From Oscillatoriales cyanobacterium (GTDB lineage Bacteria; Cyanobacteriota; Cyanobacteriia; Cyanobacteriales; Microcoleaceae), in contig RDXH01000031.1 of the NCBI GenBank assembly GCA_004292745.1, forward strand, positions 1-64,000: a stretch of 64,000 bases of DNA, written 5' to 3'. Numbering within the stretch: position 1 is the stretch's first letter; each line of letters begins with the position of its first letter. The notes beneath the pieces are model-generated. The model was not told the DNA's origin, ran no database searches, and worked only from the letters and a program-made list of their open reading frames with translations. Of the stretch, positions 43,761 to 53,405 are shown one piece after another. Made by a program: the position numbers and the translations under genes.

Positions 43761-44615
43761 ATGCCAACTCGTCACACATTAGTTTTGCCAGAAATCGAAA
43801 TTTCTTACTTAGAATGGCGACCAAAAACAGCATCACAACAAGTTCCGCGCTTGCTGTTGTTACATGGTTTAGCCGATAGTGCAGTTGTCTGGACGAGTCT
43901 GGGAAATTATTTGTCAAACCGCTACCATATTGTAGCGCCAGATATGCGCGGACATGGAGAGAGTAGCAAACCAGATATGGGTTATACTTTTGAAAGTGCG
44001 ATCGCCGATTTAGAAGCTTTGATGGCACACCTCAACTGGCCCCAGGCTCACATTCTCGGACATTCTTGGACGGGAAAGCTAGCGCCAATTTGGGCAAGAC
44101 AAAATCCCGATCGCTTTTGCAGTATGATTTTAGTAGACCCCATCTTCATCACTAAACTTCCCGCTGTGATGAAACTCACCCTACCACTTCTTTACCGCAA
44201 ATTAGATTGTCTCAAATGTATGGGCCCCTTTCCGACTTTATCCGCAGCGGAAACAGCAGCCAAACTCTCAGGAGAATACGCAGCTTGGAGTGAGATGCAA
44301 CAAATTGTATTCCAACAGCAAATCGAGCAAAAATCCGATGGTACTTGGGGTAGTAAATTTGTGATTCCCGCCCGCAATCAGATATTTACAGAAGTGATGC
44401 AAGTAGCTGGTTTAACTGAAAATATTGACATTCCCACTTTGTTGATCCAGCCAGAAAAAGGTGTGAATCGTATGGATTGGCAAATCCAGCCCTATCAGAG
44501 ATACTTGAAAAATCTTACGATACAGAAAGTACCGGGAAATCACTGGTGTTTTTTTGTAGAAGCGGCAACTTTTAATCAGACTGTGGCTGAATTTTTAGAT
44601 ACAACAAAATCATGA
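43761..44615 (+). CDS. Alpha/beta hydrolase
   Basis: A 284-residue alpha/beta-hydrolase. LLLLHGLADSAVVW forms the oxyanion loop, PDMRGHGES follows, the nucleophile elbow is GHSWTG (Ser near 97), and the histidine lies in VPGNHWCFFVEA near 262. The substrate cannot be read. The stop codon overlaps the start of the glycerophosphodiesterase gene (ATGA), so translation is coupled and the pair may act on lipid-derived substrates; that link is inference. Confidence 0.92.
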   Translation: MPTRHTLVLPEIEISYLEWRPKTASQQVPRLLLLHGLADSAVVWTSLGNYLSNRYHIVAPDMRGHGESSKPDMGYTFESAIADLEALMAHLNWPQAHILGHSWTGKLAPIWARQNPDRFCSMILVDPIFITKLPAVMKLTLPLLYRKLDCLKCMGPFPTLSAAETAAKLSGEYAAWSEMQQIVFQQQIEQKSDGTWGSKFVIPARNQIFTEVMQVAGLTENIDIPTLLIQPEKGVNRMDWQIQPYQRYLKNLTIQKVPGNHWCFFVEAATFNQTVAEFLDTTKS

Positions 44616-45325
44616 GTTTAGAAATTATTGCCCATCGGGGTTTTTCTTCGATCGCCCCTGAGAATACCTTAGCAGCTTTTGAACAGGCGATCGCCCGTGG
44701 CGCTCATTCCATCGAATTTGACATCCAGCTATCGGCTGACAGCATACCAGTCATTTTCCACGACGCCACACTCGATAGGATTACCGGTGTTTCTGGTAAA
44801 GTCAGGGACAAAAACTTACGGGAATTGCAGTCACTGGATGCAGGTAAATGGTTCAGAGATGAATTTTCAGGACAAAAAATCCCCACCTTAACAGCAGCAT
44901 TACCTCTCCTCAAACAAGTTGACCAATTTCTCTACTTTGATGTCAAACCCCACTGCGAATGGTCTAATTCAGAAGTAGCAGATTTTGTCAATACTTTGCA
45001 GGAGGGTGGAATCACTGAAAAATGCGTGATTACTTCCTTTAACGATGGATTTCTCGAACAAGTGCGCCAAATAGCTGATGATTTGCCACTCGGACATATT
45101 GTTGCTAATCTGGAAGCGTACCAAGCTCAATTGGCTCAATCTGTAGTTAAGGGCGATCGTCTGATTAGCACTTTGTATAGTGTTTTGCTGGCAAATCCTG
45201 CACTGATTGCACAAAGCCGCAGTCAGGGAGTTGACATTGTGGCCTGGACGGTGGACGATCGAGAAGATTTGCAAAAGTTACTTGATTTAGGAATAACCCG
45301 GATTGTCACTAATTGTTTGATATAA
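44612..45325 (+). CDS. Glycerophosphodiester phosphodiesterase
   Basis: A 237-residue GDPD TIM-barrel enzyme. IAHRGFSSIAPENT (His8, Arg9) and SIEFDIQLS with Glu/Asp form the metal and catalytic site, and IFHDATLDR supplies the second catalytic His. LYFDVKPH and DIVAWTVDD complete the barrel. There is no signal peptide, so it acts in the cytoplasm. It releases glycerol 3-phosphate and an alcohol from deacylated phospholipids. It overlaps the hydrolase gene by four bases; hisC follows 45 bp later. Confidence 0.95.
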   Translation: MSLEIIAHRGFSSIAPENTLAAFEQAIARGAHSIEFDIQLSADSIPVIFHDATLDRITGVSGKVRDKNLRELQSLDAGKWFRDEFSGQKIPTLTAALPLLKQVDQFLYFDVKPHCEWSNSEVADFVNTLQEGGITEKCVITSFNDGFLEQVRQIADDLPLGHIVANLEAYQAQLAQSVVKGDRLISTLYSVLLANPALIAQSRSQGVDIVAWTVDDREDLQKLLDLGITRIVTNCLI

Positions 45326-45370
45326 TTTTTTGCACAACCAATGAATCCCGATCGACGCAGATCGTAAGAG

Positions 45371-46414
45371 ATGAATTACTTTCGCCAAAAAATCCACGAA
45401 ATGTCTGGCTATGTACCAGGGGAACAACCACCACTAGGTACTAAAATTATTAAACTCAATTCTAATGAAAATCCCTATCCACCTTCTCCACAAGCTTTAA
45501 AAGTGCTTCAGGAAATAGACGGGGAGATACTGCGGCGCTATCCAGAACCCACTGGTAAACAATTCCGCATCGCAGCTAGTCAAGTCTTGGGAGTTCCTGA
45601 TGATTGGATTGTGGTAGGTAACGGTAGCGATGATTTGTTAAACTTGATAGTTCGGGCTGTGGGCGAAACTGGTAAACAGGTAGTTTGTCCTTGCCCAACC
45701 TATGTATTGTATCGCACTTTGGCAGAAATTCAAGATGTGGAATTTGTGGAAATTCCCTATCCCGATGACTATCAGTTACCTGTCGATTTACTAATAGCAG
45801 CCCAAGGTGCTGTCACTTTTGTGGCTTCACCAAATAGTCCATCGGGAACGGCGATACCTCTAGCAGATTTAGAGCAATTAGCTAGGGGTTTATCGGGTAT
45901 TCTTGTGATTGATGAAGCTTATGTGGATTTTGCAGAAAATCATGCTTTGGAGTTGACAAAAACCTACAATAATGTTATAGTTTTGAGGACGCTTTCTAAA
46001 GGTTACTCCCTAGCCGGATTGAGGCTAGGTTTTGGCATCACAAATCCTGCCTTGATAGCTGAGTTAAATAAAATTAAAGACAGTTATAATGTGGATGCTT
46101 TAGCTTATCTAGTGGCCGCAGAGGCGATCGCAGATCAAACCTACAAAACAGCCAATGCCGAAAAGATTAAAGCTTCACGACAAAAATTAGCCCTTAGCCT
46201 CCAAGAGTTAGGCTTTGACATTTGGCCCTCCCAAACCAACTTTTTGTTAGTCCGTCCGCCCCAGGGCGATGCCGAAAGGATTTATCAAAGACTGAAACAA
46301 GAAGGAATATTGATTCGATACTTCAATCAGCCCCGATTAGCAGATAAGTTGCGAATTACTGTAGGTACGGAGGCACAGAATCAAATATTAGTTAAAACTT
46401 TGAACGAAATTTGA
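45371..46414 (+). CDS. hisC: Histidinol-phosphate aminotransferase
   Basis: A 347-residue PLP enzyme of histidine synthesis. Features are KLNSNENPYPPSP (substrate loop), GNGSDDLLNLI (PLP phosphate), SPNSPSGTAIP (Asn), VIDEAYVDFAE (Asp/Tyr), the Schiff-base lysine in TLSKGYSLAGLRLGF near residue 213, and a C-terminal LRITVGTEAQN (Arg). This matches HisC, length included. Related class I/II enzymes can be confused with it, but the overall motif set favours hisC. A hairpin follows the stop. Confidence 0.95.
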   Translation: MNYFRQKIHEMSGYVPGEQPPLGTKIIKLNSNENPYPPSPQALKVLQEIDGEILRRYPEPTGKQFRIAASQVLGVPDDWIVVGNGSDDLLNLIVRAVGETGKQVVCPCPTYVLYRTLAEIQDVEFVEIPYPDDYQLPVDLLIAAQGAVTFVASPNSPSGTAIPLADLEQLARGLSGILVIDEAYVDFAENHALELTKTYNNVIVLRTLSKGYSLAGLRLGFGITNPALIAELNKIKDSYNVDALAYLVAAEAIADQTYKTANAEKIKASRQKLALSLQELGFDIWPSQTNFLLVRPPQGDAERIYQRLKQEGILIRYFNQPRLADKLRITVGTEAQNQILVKTLNEI

Positions 46415-46451
46415 TAAATAACTAGAGCCACAAAAAAAATAACATACACAC

Positions 46452-46480
46452 AGTCCTGATTTGTTAAAGAAGTCGGGACT
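46452..46480 (+). terminator. Hairpin after hisC
   Basis: AGTCCTGA and TCGGGACT pair over eight positions (one G-T), with a 13-base loop, followed by TTTCATC. This is a plausible but weak rho-independent terminator for the hydrolase-GDPD-hisC set. Confidence 0.55.
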
Positions 46481-46634
46481 TTCATCAAGGAGTTAAAATT
46501 AATTTATGTGAACAAATATTGACGTATTAACCTAAAAATGTTAAACACAGCTAGATGTGGAAAGAGTAAAAGACCCATCCACTTTTTTGCTATTTTGACG
46601 ATAATGATTGTGGTGAAATGAGGAGTTGAACGTA

Positions 46635-47477
46635 ATGAAAAACATCAATGGTTGGAACAAACCCGCTGTATTGCTGAGCGCGATCGCGATCGTAGTCGGT
46701 AGTCTGCCCGCAAATAGCATCCCTGCGGTAGCTGAATCAACATCCAATATCAGCGAAAATATTTCCTTCACAAATAGCCCCACCTTTCAAATAGCCCAAG
46801 CTGGGAGCCTTTGTCGCAAAGTTACTCCCAAAGAAGGCTTGACTGTGCGCCAGGGTCCAGAAACCAAAGCTGCTAGAGTTGGCGGTGTCGCCATGAACAC
46901 TCAAGTAACCTTGGCTAGCGGCGCGACTACCATTAAAGGCTCCGACGGCCGCCTCTGGATGGAAATTACCGCTCCGGTAAAGGGTTATGTGGCAATTGGA
47001 TATCCCAATAACGATGGTAATTTAGTTTCCTGTACCACAGGAAGCGCCGTGACTCCGAGTCCTTCCCCCGCACCAGCGCCCGCCCCCGCACCAGCCCCGG
47101 CCCCAGCCCCAGCCCCAGCCCCGGCCCCGACACCAACGCCAAAACCCACACCCGCGCCGATGCCGACCCCAGCACCAGCACCAGCACCCGCGCCTTCCCC
47201 CGCGCCTTCCCCCGCACCGGCGCCCGCGCCCGCCCCTGGCCCTGTAAGTCTGTGTCGCCAAGTAGAACCTCGTGTAGCACCCAATGGTCTAATTATCCGC
47301 GCGGAGGCTTCCAAAACTTCTGCGATTAAAGGTAGCGTCGCGGCTAACGGCAAAGTAACGCTGGTGCCCAATTACCAATCTGTCAAAGATAAGAATGGAG
47401 AAAATCGTAATTGGGTGGAAATTTCCGCCCCTGCTGCTGGATTTATATCTGCTGGCAATTTGATTATGTGCAAGTAA
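46635..47477 (+). CDS. Secreted protein with two SH3 domains and a Pro-Ala linker
   Basis: A 280-residue protein. I chose the ATG at 46635, with AGGAG nine bases upstream; an in-frame TTG at 46626 is less likely. A signal peptide spans residues ~10-35. A first bacterial SH3-like domain follows (~58-137, LCRKVTPKEGLTVRQGPETK). A Pro-Ala/Pro-Thr linker occupies ~141-203 and a second SH3-like domain ~205-280 (LCRQVEPRVAPNGLIIRAEA). SH3b domains bind peptidoglycan or proteins, and the rigid PA linker is typical of cell-wall-spanning proteins. It is probably envelope-bound; no catalytic domain is present. Confidence 0.85.
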   Translation: MKNINGWNKPAVLLSAIAIVVGSLPANSIPAVAESTSNISENISFTNSPTFQIAQAGSLCRKVTPKEGLTVRQGPETKAARVGGVAMNTQVTLASGATTIKGSDGRLWMEITAPVKGYVAIGYPNNDGNLVSCTTGSAVTPSPSPAPAPAPAPAPAPAPAPAPAPTPTPKPTPAPMPTPAPAPAPAPSPAPSPAPAPAPAPGPVSLCRQVEPRVAPNGLIIRAEASKTSAIKGSVAANGKVTLVPNYQSVKDKNGENRNWVEISAPAAGFISAGNLIMCK

Positions 47478-47479
47478 GA

Positions 47480-47607
47480 TGAGGTAATGGGTCATGGGTC
47501 ATGGGGCATAGGGCATGGGGTATAGGGCATTACTAATTACCTATTACCTATTACCTATTACCCATTACCTATTACCCATTACCAATTACCTATGACCTAT
47601 TACCTTG
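47480..47607. repeat. Heptamer arrays (GGTCATGG- and TTACCTA-type)
   Basis: GATGAGGTAATGGGTCATGG-type units grade into GGGCATA units and then, from about 47535, into inverted TTACCTA/TTACCCA heptamers. The two halves are roughly inverted copies, so the region can fold as a long hairpin and may terminate the two converging genes. Confidence 0.88.
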
Positions 47608-47641
47608 TTCCATAAAGTTTCATCAATAAGTCCTCTACTCA

Positions 47642-48709
47642 CTATTTTTGTTCAGGATGGGCTGCTTCCGGGGAATCTGCACCCATTTGATTGATAGTAG
47701 CAATTAGCTGATATAGCCTGCCTATATGTCGCTGGTTGAAATGCAATATTAGCCTTGGTAAATGGAAACTTTCGTCTCCGACTTCTGCTTGTAAAGCTTG
47801 ACTTTTTTCAATTTTACCCTGGATTAAAATATCGCTGAAATCCGTATTTAACCGATCGACACTATCATCAGAAAGCTCCGACTTCAACCGAATTACCAGT
47901 TTTTCATTCACGTAGCGACACGAGTGATAAACTAGATAAAAATTGGCGATCGCCTCGCAGGCTAATTCCACATTATCTGTCACCGTATATAAACTGCGAT
48001 CGTCGCCGGAAATCAAACCCCTCCCCCGCAATTGTTTTTGCACAAAAGCATCCAAATCCTGCCAATAATCGCCACCTGGTCGATCGATTAACACCACAGG
48101 AGCAGGTCCAAACTTGCCCGTTTGAATCAAAGTCAGACACTCAAAAGCCTCATCCAGAGTGCCGAAACCGCCTGGAAACAGAGCCAAAGCATCGCTTTCC
48201 CGCAAAAAAAACAACTTGCGAGTGAAAAAATATTTAAAATTGAGCAATTTGCCATCACCGGCAATGAAAGGATTAGAACCTTGCTCGAAAGGCAAATTAA
48301 TATTCAGTCCAAAAGAATGTTCAGCAGTGGCCCCCTCATTCCCTGCTTGCATGATGCCCCCGCCACCGCCAGTAATCACCATAAACCCCTGTTGGGTAAT
48401 GGCTGTCGCAAAATCTTTGGCTATCTGATATTCGGGCGACTCCGGGGACACCCTTGCCGAACCAAAAATCACTATTTTGCGAACGTGACGGTAAGGATAA
48501 AACATGGAGAAAGCCTTTTCCATATCTCCCAGAGATGCGGAGATAATTTTCCAGTCTAGGCGATCTAGATCCTCTCCGGCTATTCGCACTAGAGTAGAGA
48601 GCGATCGTCCGATCCACTCTTGGTGCTTCAACAGAGGCAAGCGATCGATCAAATCGATCACCTTAGCCTGGAGGGATTCAAAAGCTTTGCCAGACGGAGA
48701 AGGAATCAT
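47642..48709 (-). CDS. LOG family protein (TIGR00730-like)
   Basis: A 355-residue Rossmann-fold protein. The core is IFGSARVSPESPEY (~81), ITGGGGGIMQAGNEGA (~113-128) and FPGGFGTLDEAFE (~187-199), the GGxGGxM and PGGxGTxxE signatures of LOG/lysine-decarboxylase-like proteins, known as nucleoside 5'-monophosphate phosphoribohydrolases. It has N- and C-terminal extensions (~80 and ~90 residues) beyond the minimal family, so it belongs to the longer bacterial subgroup. The substrate (cytokinin ribotide or other nucleotide) is not determined. It is divergent from nothing and lies 245 bp downstream of trxA on the same strand. Confidence 0.9.
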   Translation of the reverse strand: MIPSPSGKAFESLQAKVIDLIDRLPLLKHQEWIGRSLSTLVRIAGEDLDRLDWKIISASLGDMEKAFSMFYPYRHVRKIVIFGSARVSPESPEYQIAKDFATAITQQGFMVITGGGGGIMQAGNEGATAEHSFGLNINLPFEQGSNPFIAGDGKLLNFKYFFTRKLFFLRESDALALFPGGFGTLDEAFECLTLIQTGKFGPAPVVLIDRPGGDYWQDLDAFVQKQLRGRGLISGDDRSLYTVTDNVELACEAIANFYLVYHSCRYVNEKLVIRLKSELSDDSVDRLNTDFSDILIQGKIEKSQALQAEVGDESFHLPRLILHFNQRHIGRLYQLIATINQMGADSPEAAHPEQK

Positions 48710-48954
48710 GAATTTTTATGTAACTGCAACAATTAATAGCGACCCAAAATCAAAGGGACAACCACAGTCATCAGCCACAGGTAGAGTTCAGGAATCAATT
48801 AACCTAGGTTTGATCCTGTTCCTGCAAGCTGCTTGTTATCAAAGATGTCCTTAATTTCTGGAAAAGTCTTTGAATATGCCATGAAACTTTTACCTCCCAG
48901 TCACTACCCAATTTGGATATATTTGGGTAGATTGTGGTAGATCTTCAAAAGTGG

Positions 48955-49278
48955 TTAAATGTACTTTTCCAAAGTGTTAGCCAGAGTAGTTTTCGGAACT
49001 GCCCCAACCACCATATCCACCCGCTGACCGCCCTTAAATATCATCAGTGTTGGAATACTGCGGATACCGTATTGACTAGCCACGTTAGGATTTTCGTCGG
49101 TATTAACTTTTACTACCTTCACCTGTCCATCAAATTGCTGAGCAATTTCATCTACGACAGGGGCGACCATCCGACAGGGCCCGCACCAAGGAGCCCAAAA
49201 ATCAACTAAAACTGGAACTTCGCTATCGAGCACTTCCTGCTTGAAGGTAGAGTCGGTTACTTGCGCGGCTGCTGACAT
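48955..49278 (-). CDS. trxA: Thioredoxin, m-type
   Basis: A 107-residue thioredoxin with [19 protein letters not shown] (WCGPC at 31-35), the buried Asp (VLVDFW) and the cis-Pro in [10 protein letters not shown]. This is the main cytoplasmic m-type thioredoxin, which receives electrons from ferredoxin- or NADPH-thioredoxin reductase and activates metabolic enzymes in the light. It is followed upstream by the Yfr1 RNA and guaB3, an arrangement conserved in many cyanobacteria. Confidence 0.97.
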   Translation of the reverse strand: MSAAAQVTDSTFKQEVLDSEVPVLVDFWAPWCGPCRMVAPVVDEIAQQFDGQVKVVKVNTDENPNVASQYGIRSIPTLMIFKGGQRVDMVVGAVPKTTLANTLEKYI

Positions 49279-49484
49279 CCCTAGCCATCCTTGTAAATAC
49301 TATTTCTCGGTTTATAATTCTAGCAAAAAGTGTAACCAGTCGCACTAAATATTTTACGAGCCAGAAACAAGAGGACACAAGGCCCAAAGAAGAGGGGACA
49401 AGGTATAAAGTGGGCGATCGAGCGACAACCCGTTATCAAAACCCTCAAACCCTTACTGAACCACTAAAAACTCGAACTTTGTTA

Positions 49485-49557
49485 CAAAAGGAACCGCCCA
49501 AACAGTAGTTCGGGCGGAGTGTGGTGTGAGGAGTGAACGGAAACTTGTGTCTCCGCT
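49485..49557 (-). ncRNA. yfr1: Small regulatory RNA Yfr1
   Basis: Read on the minus strand, a 5' hairpin (CGGAGAC, loop ACAA, GTTTCCG) is followed by an unpaired segment with the exact core ACTCCTCACAC (49534-49524). A terminator hairpin (CCGCCCGAAC, loop TACT, GTTTGGGCGG) and a T-rich tail end it. Two hairpins flanking this 11-base core define Yfr1, which base-pairs through the core with mRNAs such as porin transcripts. Its place between guaB and trxA is that reported in other cyanobacteria. The ends are estimated to within a few bases. A -10-like TAGAGT lies just upstream. Confidence 0.93.
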
Positions 49558-49661
49558 TACTCTATTGTGACATCTCCTCCTCGATAATTCCACAACATTA
49601 TGTAAATTTCGAGACTATCTCACAAAATTTGTAAAGGTAAGCTTGTACGTTGCAAGCAAAT

Positions 49662-50825
49662 CTACTTACCCATACCCAATTGCTGAGCTTTTTGATAGAC
49701 CTTACCCTCCGTCAACAGAGAAGGAGCAATCACCACTTCCACTTGCTGCATCTCCTTAATGTCCTTAGCACCAAGGGTTCCCATGCTAGTTTGCAGAGCT
49801 CCTAACAAGTTGTGAGTCCCATCGTCGAGTTGGGCCGGACCTCGGAGAATCTGCTTCAAAGTACCCGTTGTCCCCACGCGAATGCGAGTGCCACGGGGCA
49901 AAACGGGGCTGGGGGTTGCCATCCCCCAGTGGAATCCGCGGCCGGGGGCTTCTGCGGCCCTAGCGAAGGGAGAACCAATCATCACGCCATCAGCACCACA
50001 AGCAATGCACTTACAGATGTCGCCACCGGTAATTAAACCACCGTCAGCAATCACTGACACGTATTTGCCCGTTTCGCGATAGTAGTCGTCCCGCGCTGCG
50101 GAACAGTCTGCTACTGCTGTTGCTTGGGGAACGCCGACACCGAGCACACCGCGGGAAGTACAAGCAGCTCCAGGTCCAATGCCTACCAGAATGCCAGCAG
50201 CGCCTGTTTTCATTAGATTGAGGGCGACTTCGTAGGTGACGCAGTTGCCCAAAACTACTGGTATGGGCATCTCTTGGCAAAATTGAGTTAAGTCTAAAGG
50301 TGTTACCGACTCTGGGGAAAGGAAAGCTGTTGACACTACAGTTGCTTGCACAAAAAAGATATCAGCTCCGGCGGCGGCAACGGTTGAGCCGTACTTGCTC
50401 GCCCCTGCGGGGGTAGTGCTGACGGCGGCAATCCCTCCTCCCTCTTTAATTTCTTTGATTCTCTGACTGATTAATTCTGGCTTGATGGGTTCGGCATAGA
50501 GTTGCTGCATCAAGGAGACGAATTCGTGGTTCCCGACAGAAGCGATGCGCTCTAATATTGGCTGGGGGTCGGCATAGCGGGTATAAATTCCTTCTAGGTT
50601 GAGGACCCCCAGTGCTCCCAATTCCGACAGCAAAACGGCCATGCGGACATCAACTACTCCGTCCATGGCGCTGGCGATGATGGGGATTTCTCGATCGATT
50701 CCGCCAATCTGCCACCTGGTGTCTGCCAGACTCGGATCGAGGGTGCGCTGTCCGGGTACGAGCGCGATTTCATCTATGCCGTAAGCTCGGCGAGCACTTT
50801 TGCCCCGCCCAATTTCAATATTCAC
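49662..50825 (-). CDS. guaB3: GuaB3-family IMP dehydrogenase-related protein
   Basis: A 387-residue TIM-barrel protein of the IMPDH/GMPR superfamily. It lacks the two CBS domains of canonical GuaB. Barrel motifs are [29 protein letters not shown] with the catalytic Cys near 222, and [17 protein letters not shown] followed by [13 protein letters not shown]. The pattern matches the GuaB3 proteins conserved in cyanobacteria and actinobacteria, where IMP dehydrogenase activity has been discussed. Expected role: guanine nucleotide synthesis. The neighbour downstream is Yfr1-trxA. Confidence 0.93.
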   Translation of the reverse strand: MNIEIGRGKSARRAYGIDEIALVPGQRTLDPSLADTRWQIGGIDREIPIIASAMDGVVDVRMAVLLSELGALGVLNLEGIYTRYADPQPILERIASVGNHEFVSLMQQLYAEPIKPELISQRIKEIKEGGGIAAVSTTPAGASKYGSTVAAAGADIFFVQATVVSTAFLSPESVTPLDLTQFCQEMPIPVVLGNCVTYEVALNLMKTGAAGILVGIGPGAACTSRGVLGVGVPQATAVADCSAARDDYYRETGKYVSVIADGGLITGGDICKCIACGADGVMIGSPFARAAEAPGRGFHWGMATPSPVLPRGTRIRVGTTGTLKQILRGPAQLDDGTHNLLGALQTSMGTLGAKDIKEMQQVEVVIAPSLLTEGKVYQKAQQLGMGK

Positions 50826-50935
50826 GCTGTTTCACTTCCACAATGTATTTAAATTAGATTAACAAAATCGTAGCCTGCCAGCAGGTAGCGATCGCGCCAC
50901 TGAGTGGAAAAAAGCTAGATCTTGATTCTGATGCT

Positions 50936-52144
50936 ATGAAATTTAAAGGCGTACTCTTTCTCAGCAATGGCCACGGGGAAGACGCGATTAACTGTCAAAT
51001 TTTGTCCGCTTTGAGAGCATCTGGCTCCGATGTCGATGTGGCAGCGATGCCCATTGTCGGTGACGGGGCTGCTTACGCCCGATCGGGTGTACGGATGATT
51101 GGGCCTACCAGTAAAATGCCCTCCGGTGGCGTTTTTTACATGAATCCAATATTTTTGGTCAAAGATATTGGGGCAGGGCTGATTGCTTTGACTTGGCAGC
51201 AATTGCGCGCTGTTTGGAGACATTCGTCTCACTGCGATTTAGTTGTGGCCACTGGGGATATTGTAGTTGCCGCGATCGCCCATTTGACCGATCGCCCCTA
51301 TATAATTTTTCTGTCCGCTCATTCTAGTTATTATGAAGGTCGAGTCAATTTAGGTTTCATCTTACCGCGTTTACTCTCCTCCCCTAAATGTCTTGCGGTC
51401 TTTACCAGAGACGCTTTGACTGCTGCTGACTTAAATCGACAAGGTTTAAAAAAAGCCCAATTTGTCGGCAATCCAGTCATGGACAACCTCCATTCTACTG
51501 CCAAAGATTTGCAGTTAATACCGGAAGTTCCGACCATCGCCCTTCTCCCAGGTTCTCGCCTCCCGGAAGCCAGTAACAATTTTATTTTATTACTACAATT
51601 AGTCAAAGAAATAGTAGCTTTAGGTTCACAACCTCTCCAGTTTCTCGCTGCTTTAGTTCCCTCTTTGATGCCCGAATTAGATAAGATTGCCCTGCGGTCT
51701 GGCTGGGAAAATCACTCAGGAAAACTGATCTTTACCGATATTAAACCTAATTATTCACATAAACTCGGTGTGGAAATCCTTTGCTATTCCGATGCTTTTG
51801 CAGATATTTTACAACACGCTAATTTAGTAATTGGCATGACAGGAACTGCGGTAGAACAAGCCGTCGGCTTGGGAAAACCTGTAATTTCCGTAGCCGGAAA
51901 CGGGCCATCATTTACCTATAGATTTGCGGAAGCTCAACACAGACTTTTAGGTGAATCGGTACAGGTATTTGGCAAACAACCAGCCAACCACCAAGTTCTT
52001 AAAGAAGCTGCTTTAGGGGTATATCGGACTTTGCAAGACGCAACTTATTTAGCCCGGTGCGCGAACAATGGCTTAGAAAGAATGGGGCGACCTGGCGCTA
52101 GCATCAAGATTGCTGATTTCGCGATCGACAATCTTCGATCGTAA
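50936..52144 (+). CDS. LpxB-like glycosyltransferase-fold protein (TIGR03492 type)
   Basis: A 402-residue protein resembling lipid-A-disaccharide synthase. It begins GVLFLSNGHGEDAINCQILSAL and contains LLPGSRLPEASNN, GMTGTAVEQAVGLGKPVISV and GNPVMDN, which correspond to the nucleotide-sugar binding half of GT-B enzymes. This is the conserved cyanobacterial/plastid-lineage family rather than true LpxB; the reaction is not established. The ATG at 50936 is followed by a standard start for the family. It converges on the polysaccharide deacetylase gene, with six bases between stops. Confidence 0.88.
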   Translation: MKFKGVLFLSNGHGEDAINCQILSALRASGSDVDVAAMPIVGDGAAYARSGVRMIGPTSKMPSGGVFYMNPIFLVKDIGAGLIALTWQQLRAVWRHSSHCDLVVATGDIVVAAIAHLTDRPYIIFLSAHSSYYEGRVNLGFILPRLLSSPKCLAVFTRDALTAADLNRQGLKKAQFVGNPVMDNLHSTAKDLQLIPEVPTIALLPGSRLPEASNNFILLLQLVKEIVALGSQPLQFLAALVPSLMPELDKIALRSGWENHSGKLIFTDIKPNYSHKLGVEILCYSDAFADILQHANLVIGMTGTAVEQAVGLGKPVISVAGNGPSFTYRFAEAQHRLLGESVQVFGKQPANHQVLKEAALGVYRTLQDATYLARCANNGLERMGRPGASIKIADFAIDNLRS

Positions 52145-52150
52145 GGTATA

Positions 52151-52855
52151 TTAATTTTTTAGCAACTCAGAAACAGTTTTAAATTTGTAACCTTGAAACT
52201 GCAAATTCTTGACAATAATCTCTGTTGCTGCTACTGTTTTTGAGCGATCGCCTCCGCCATCGTGCATCACCACAATCGAACCAGAACGCACATGATTAAT
52301 CACCTGATTTGCAATATCTTCCACCGTGTGTGTTTTTTCATAATCTTGGGAGTCCACATCCCACATAATCAATTTTTTGTGCATTTGGGACAGTAAATAA
52401 GACAAAACTAAAAATCTCCGACCCCAAGGTGGTCGAAAACTAATACTATCCTGCTTAACACCTAAATCCCGCAAAAGTTTGTCGGTTTTTGAAATTTCCG
52501 CCAACAGAAACTCGCGAGGTTTAAACATCATATCTTTATGAGAGTAGGAATGGTTGGCTAACTCATCTCCCCTAGCAATAATCCTGGGCACAATTTCTGG
52601 GTGTTTCTCGATATTGCGGCCGATTTCAAAAAAAGTTGCTTTAACTTGGTAGCGATCTAAAACATCTAAAAGCTGATTGGTATAGGGAGGATAGGGGCCG
52701 TCATCGTAGGTAATTGCCACAACTTTGTCTTCAGTGTCAGCGCGGTTAAAACCTAAAAAATTGTGAAATTTAGTAATTTTTATCAATAGGGCTGATGCCA
52801 AAAATAATGCGATTATGACCAGAATATTTTTTTGATCTTTTTTACGGATGCCCAT
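52151..52855 (-). CDS. Polysaccharide deacetylase (NodB domain)
   Basis: A 234-residue carbohydrate esterase family 4 protein. One N-terminal membrane anchor or signal (~9-24, NILVIIALFLASALLI) is followed by the NodB domain. Motif 1 is ITYDDGPYPPYT (Asp-Asp), motif 2 HSYSHKDM (two metal His), motif 3 RPPWGRR (the catalytic Arg region), motif 4 WDVDSQDY, and motif 5 VVMHDGGGDR (catalytic His). All five motifs are intact, so it should remove N-acetyl groups from an envelope polysaccharide or peptidoglycan in the periplasm. Confidence 0.94.
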   Translation of the reverse strand: MGIRKKDQKNILVIIALFLASALLIKITKFHNFLGFNRADTEDKVVAITYDDGPYPPYTNQLLDVLDRYQVKATFFEIGRNIEKHPEIVPRIIARGDELANHSYSHKDMMFKPREFLLAEISKTDKLLRDLGVKQDSISFRPPWGRRFLVLSYLLSQMHKKLIMWDVDSQDYEKTHTVEDIANQVINHVRSGSIVVMHDGGGDRSKTVAATEIIVKNLQFQGYKFKTVSELLKN

Positions 52856-53045
52856 AGATGGAAGAACTCAAACGAAAATTACATGATATATGTTATATTA
52901 CCACAATTCAATTTTCAGTCCTAGAATTTTAAACAGTCTCTGAAATAACAGGAGGATAGAGATGAAAAAAATGTGTTTAAGGTGCGCTCCTATAAAATAA
53001 AAAAAAGATACAATCAAGTAAAGTACAATCATAAACTTTGTAGAC

Positions 53046-53405
53046 ATGAAACTAAAACGATTAGGTCACGTAGCCGTTTGCGTGCAAGACATTGAAAAAT
53101 CCGCTGATTTCTACCAAAACTTGGGTATGGAGTTAGTCTGGAAAGATGCAGACTGGGCTTATTTGAAAGCAGGAGAAGACGGACTGGCGCTGTTGAGTCC
53201 TACTTACGATCAAGCAGGGCCACATTTTGGGTTCGTATTTGACGATCGCACCGAGATGGAATCAGCCTACGAACAACTCAAAGTTGAGGGTGTTTCCGTC
53301 ACTCACATACACGAACACCGGGACGGTACTGCATCATTTTATGGCAGAGATCCAGATGGTAACGGCTTTGAGTATCTTTACGAACCAGTCCCCTCGCCTA
53401 AATAA
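53046..53405 (+). CDS. VOC family (glyoxalase-like) protein
   Basis: A 119-residue single vicinal-oxygen-chelate domain pair. RLGHVAVCVQDIEKSADFYQ provides the first metal His, GPHFGFVFDD the second, and YGRDPDGNGFEYLYEP a C-terminal Glu, the usual His/His/Glu set. It could be a glyoxalase/dioxygenase-type enzyme or a resistance protein; the length suits a dimer. It stands alone, and an AT-rich leader with TACAAT (about 53030) may be its promoter. Confidence 0.9.
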   Translation: MKLKRLGHVAVCVQDIEKSADFYQNLGMELVWKDADWAYLKAGEDGLALLSPTYDQAGPHFGFVFDDRTEMESAYEQLKVEGVSVTHIHEHRDGTASFYGRDPDGNGFEYLYEPVPSPK

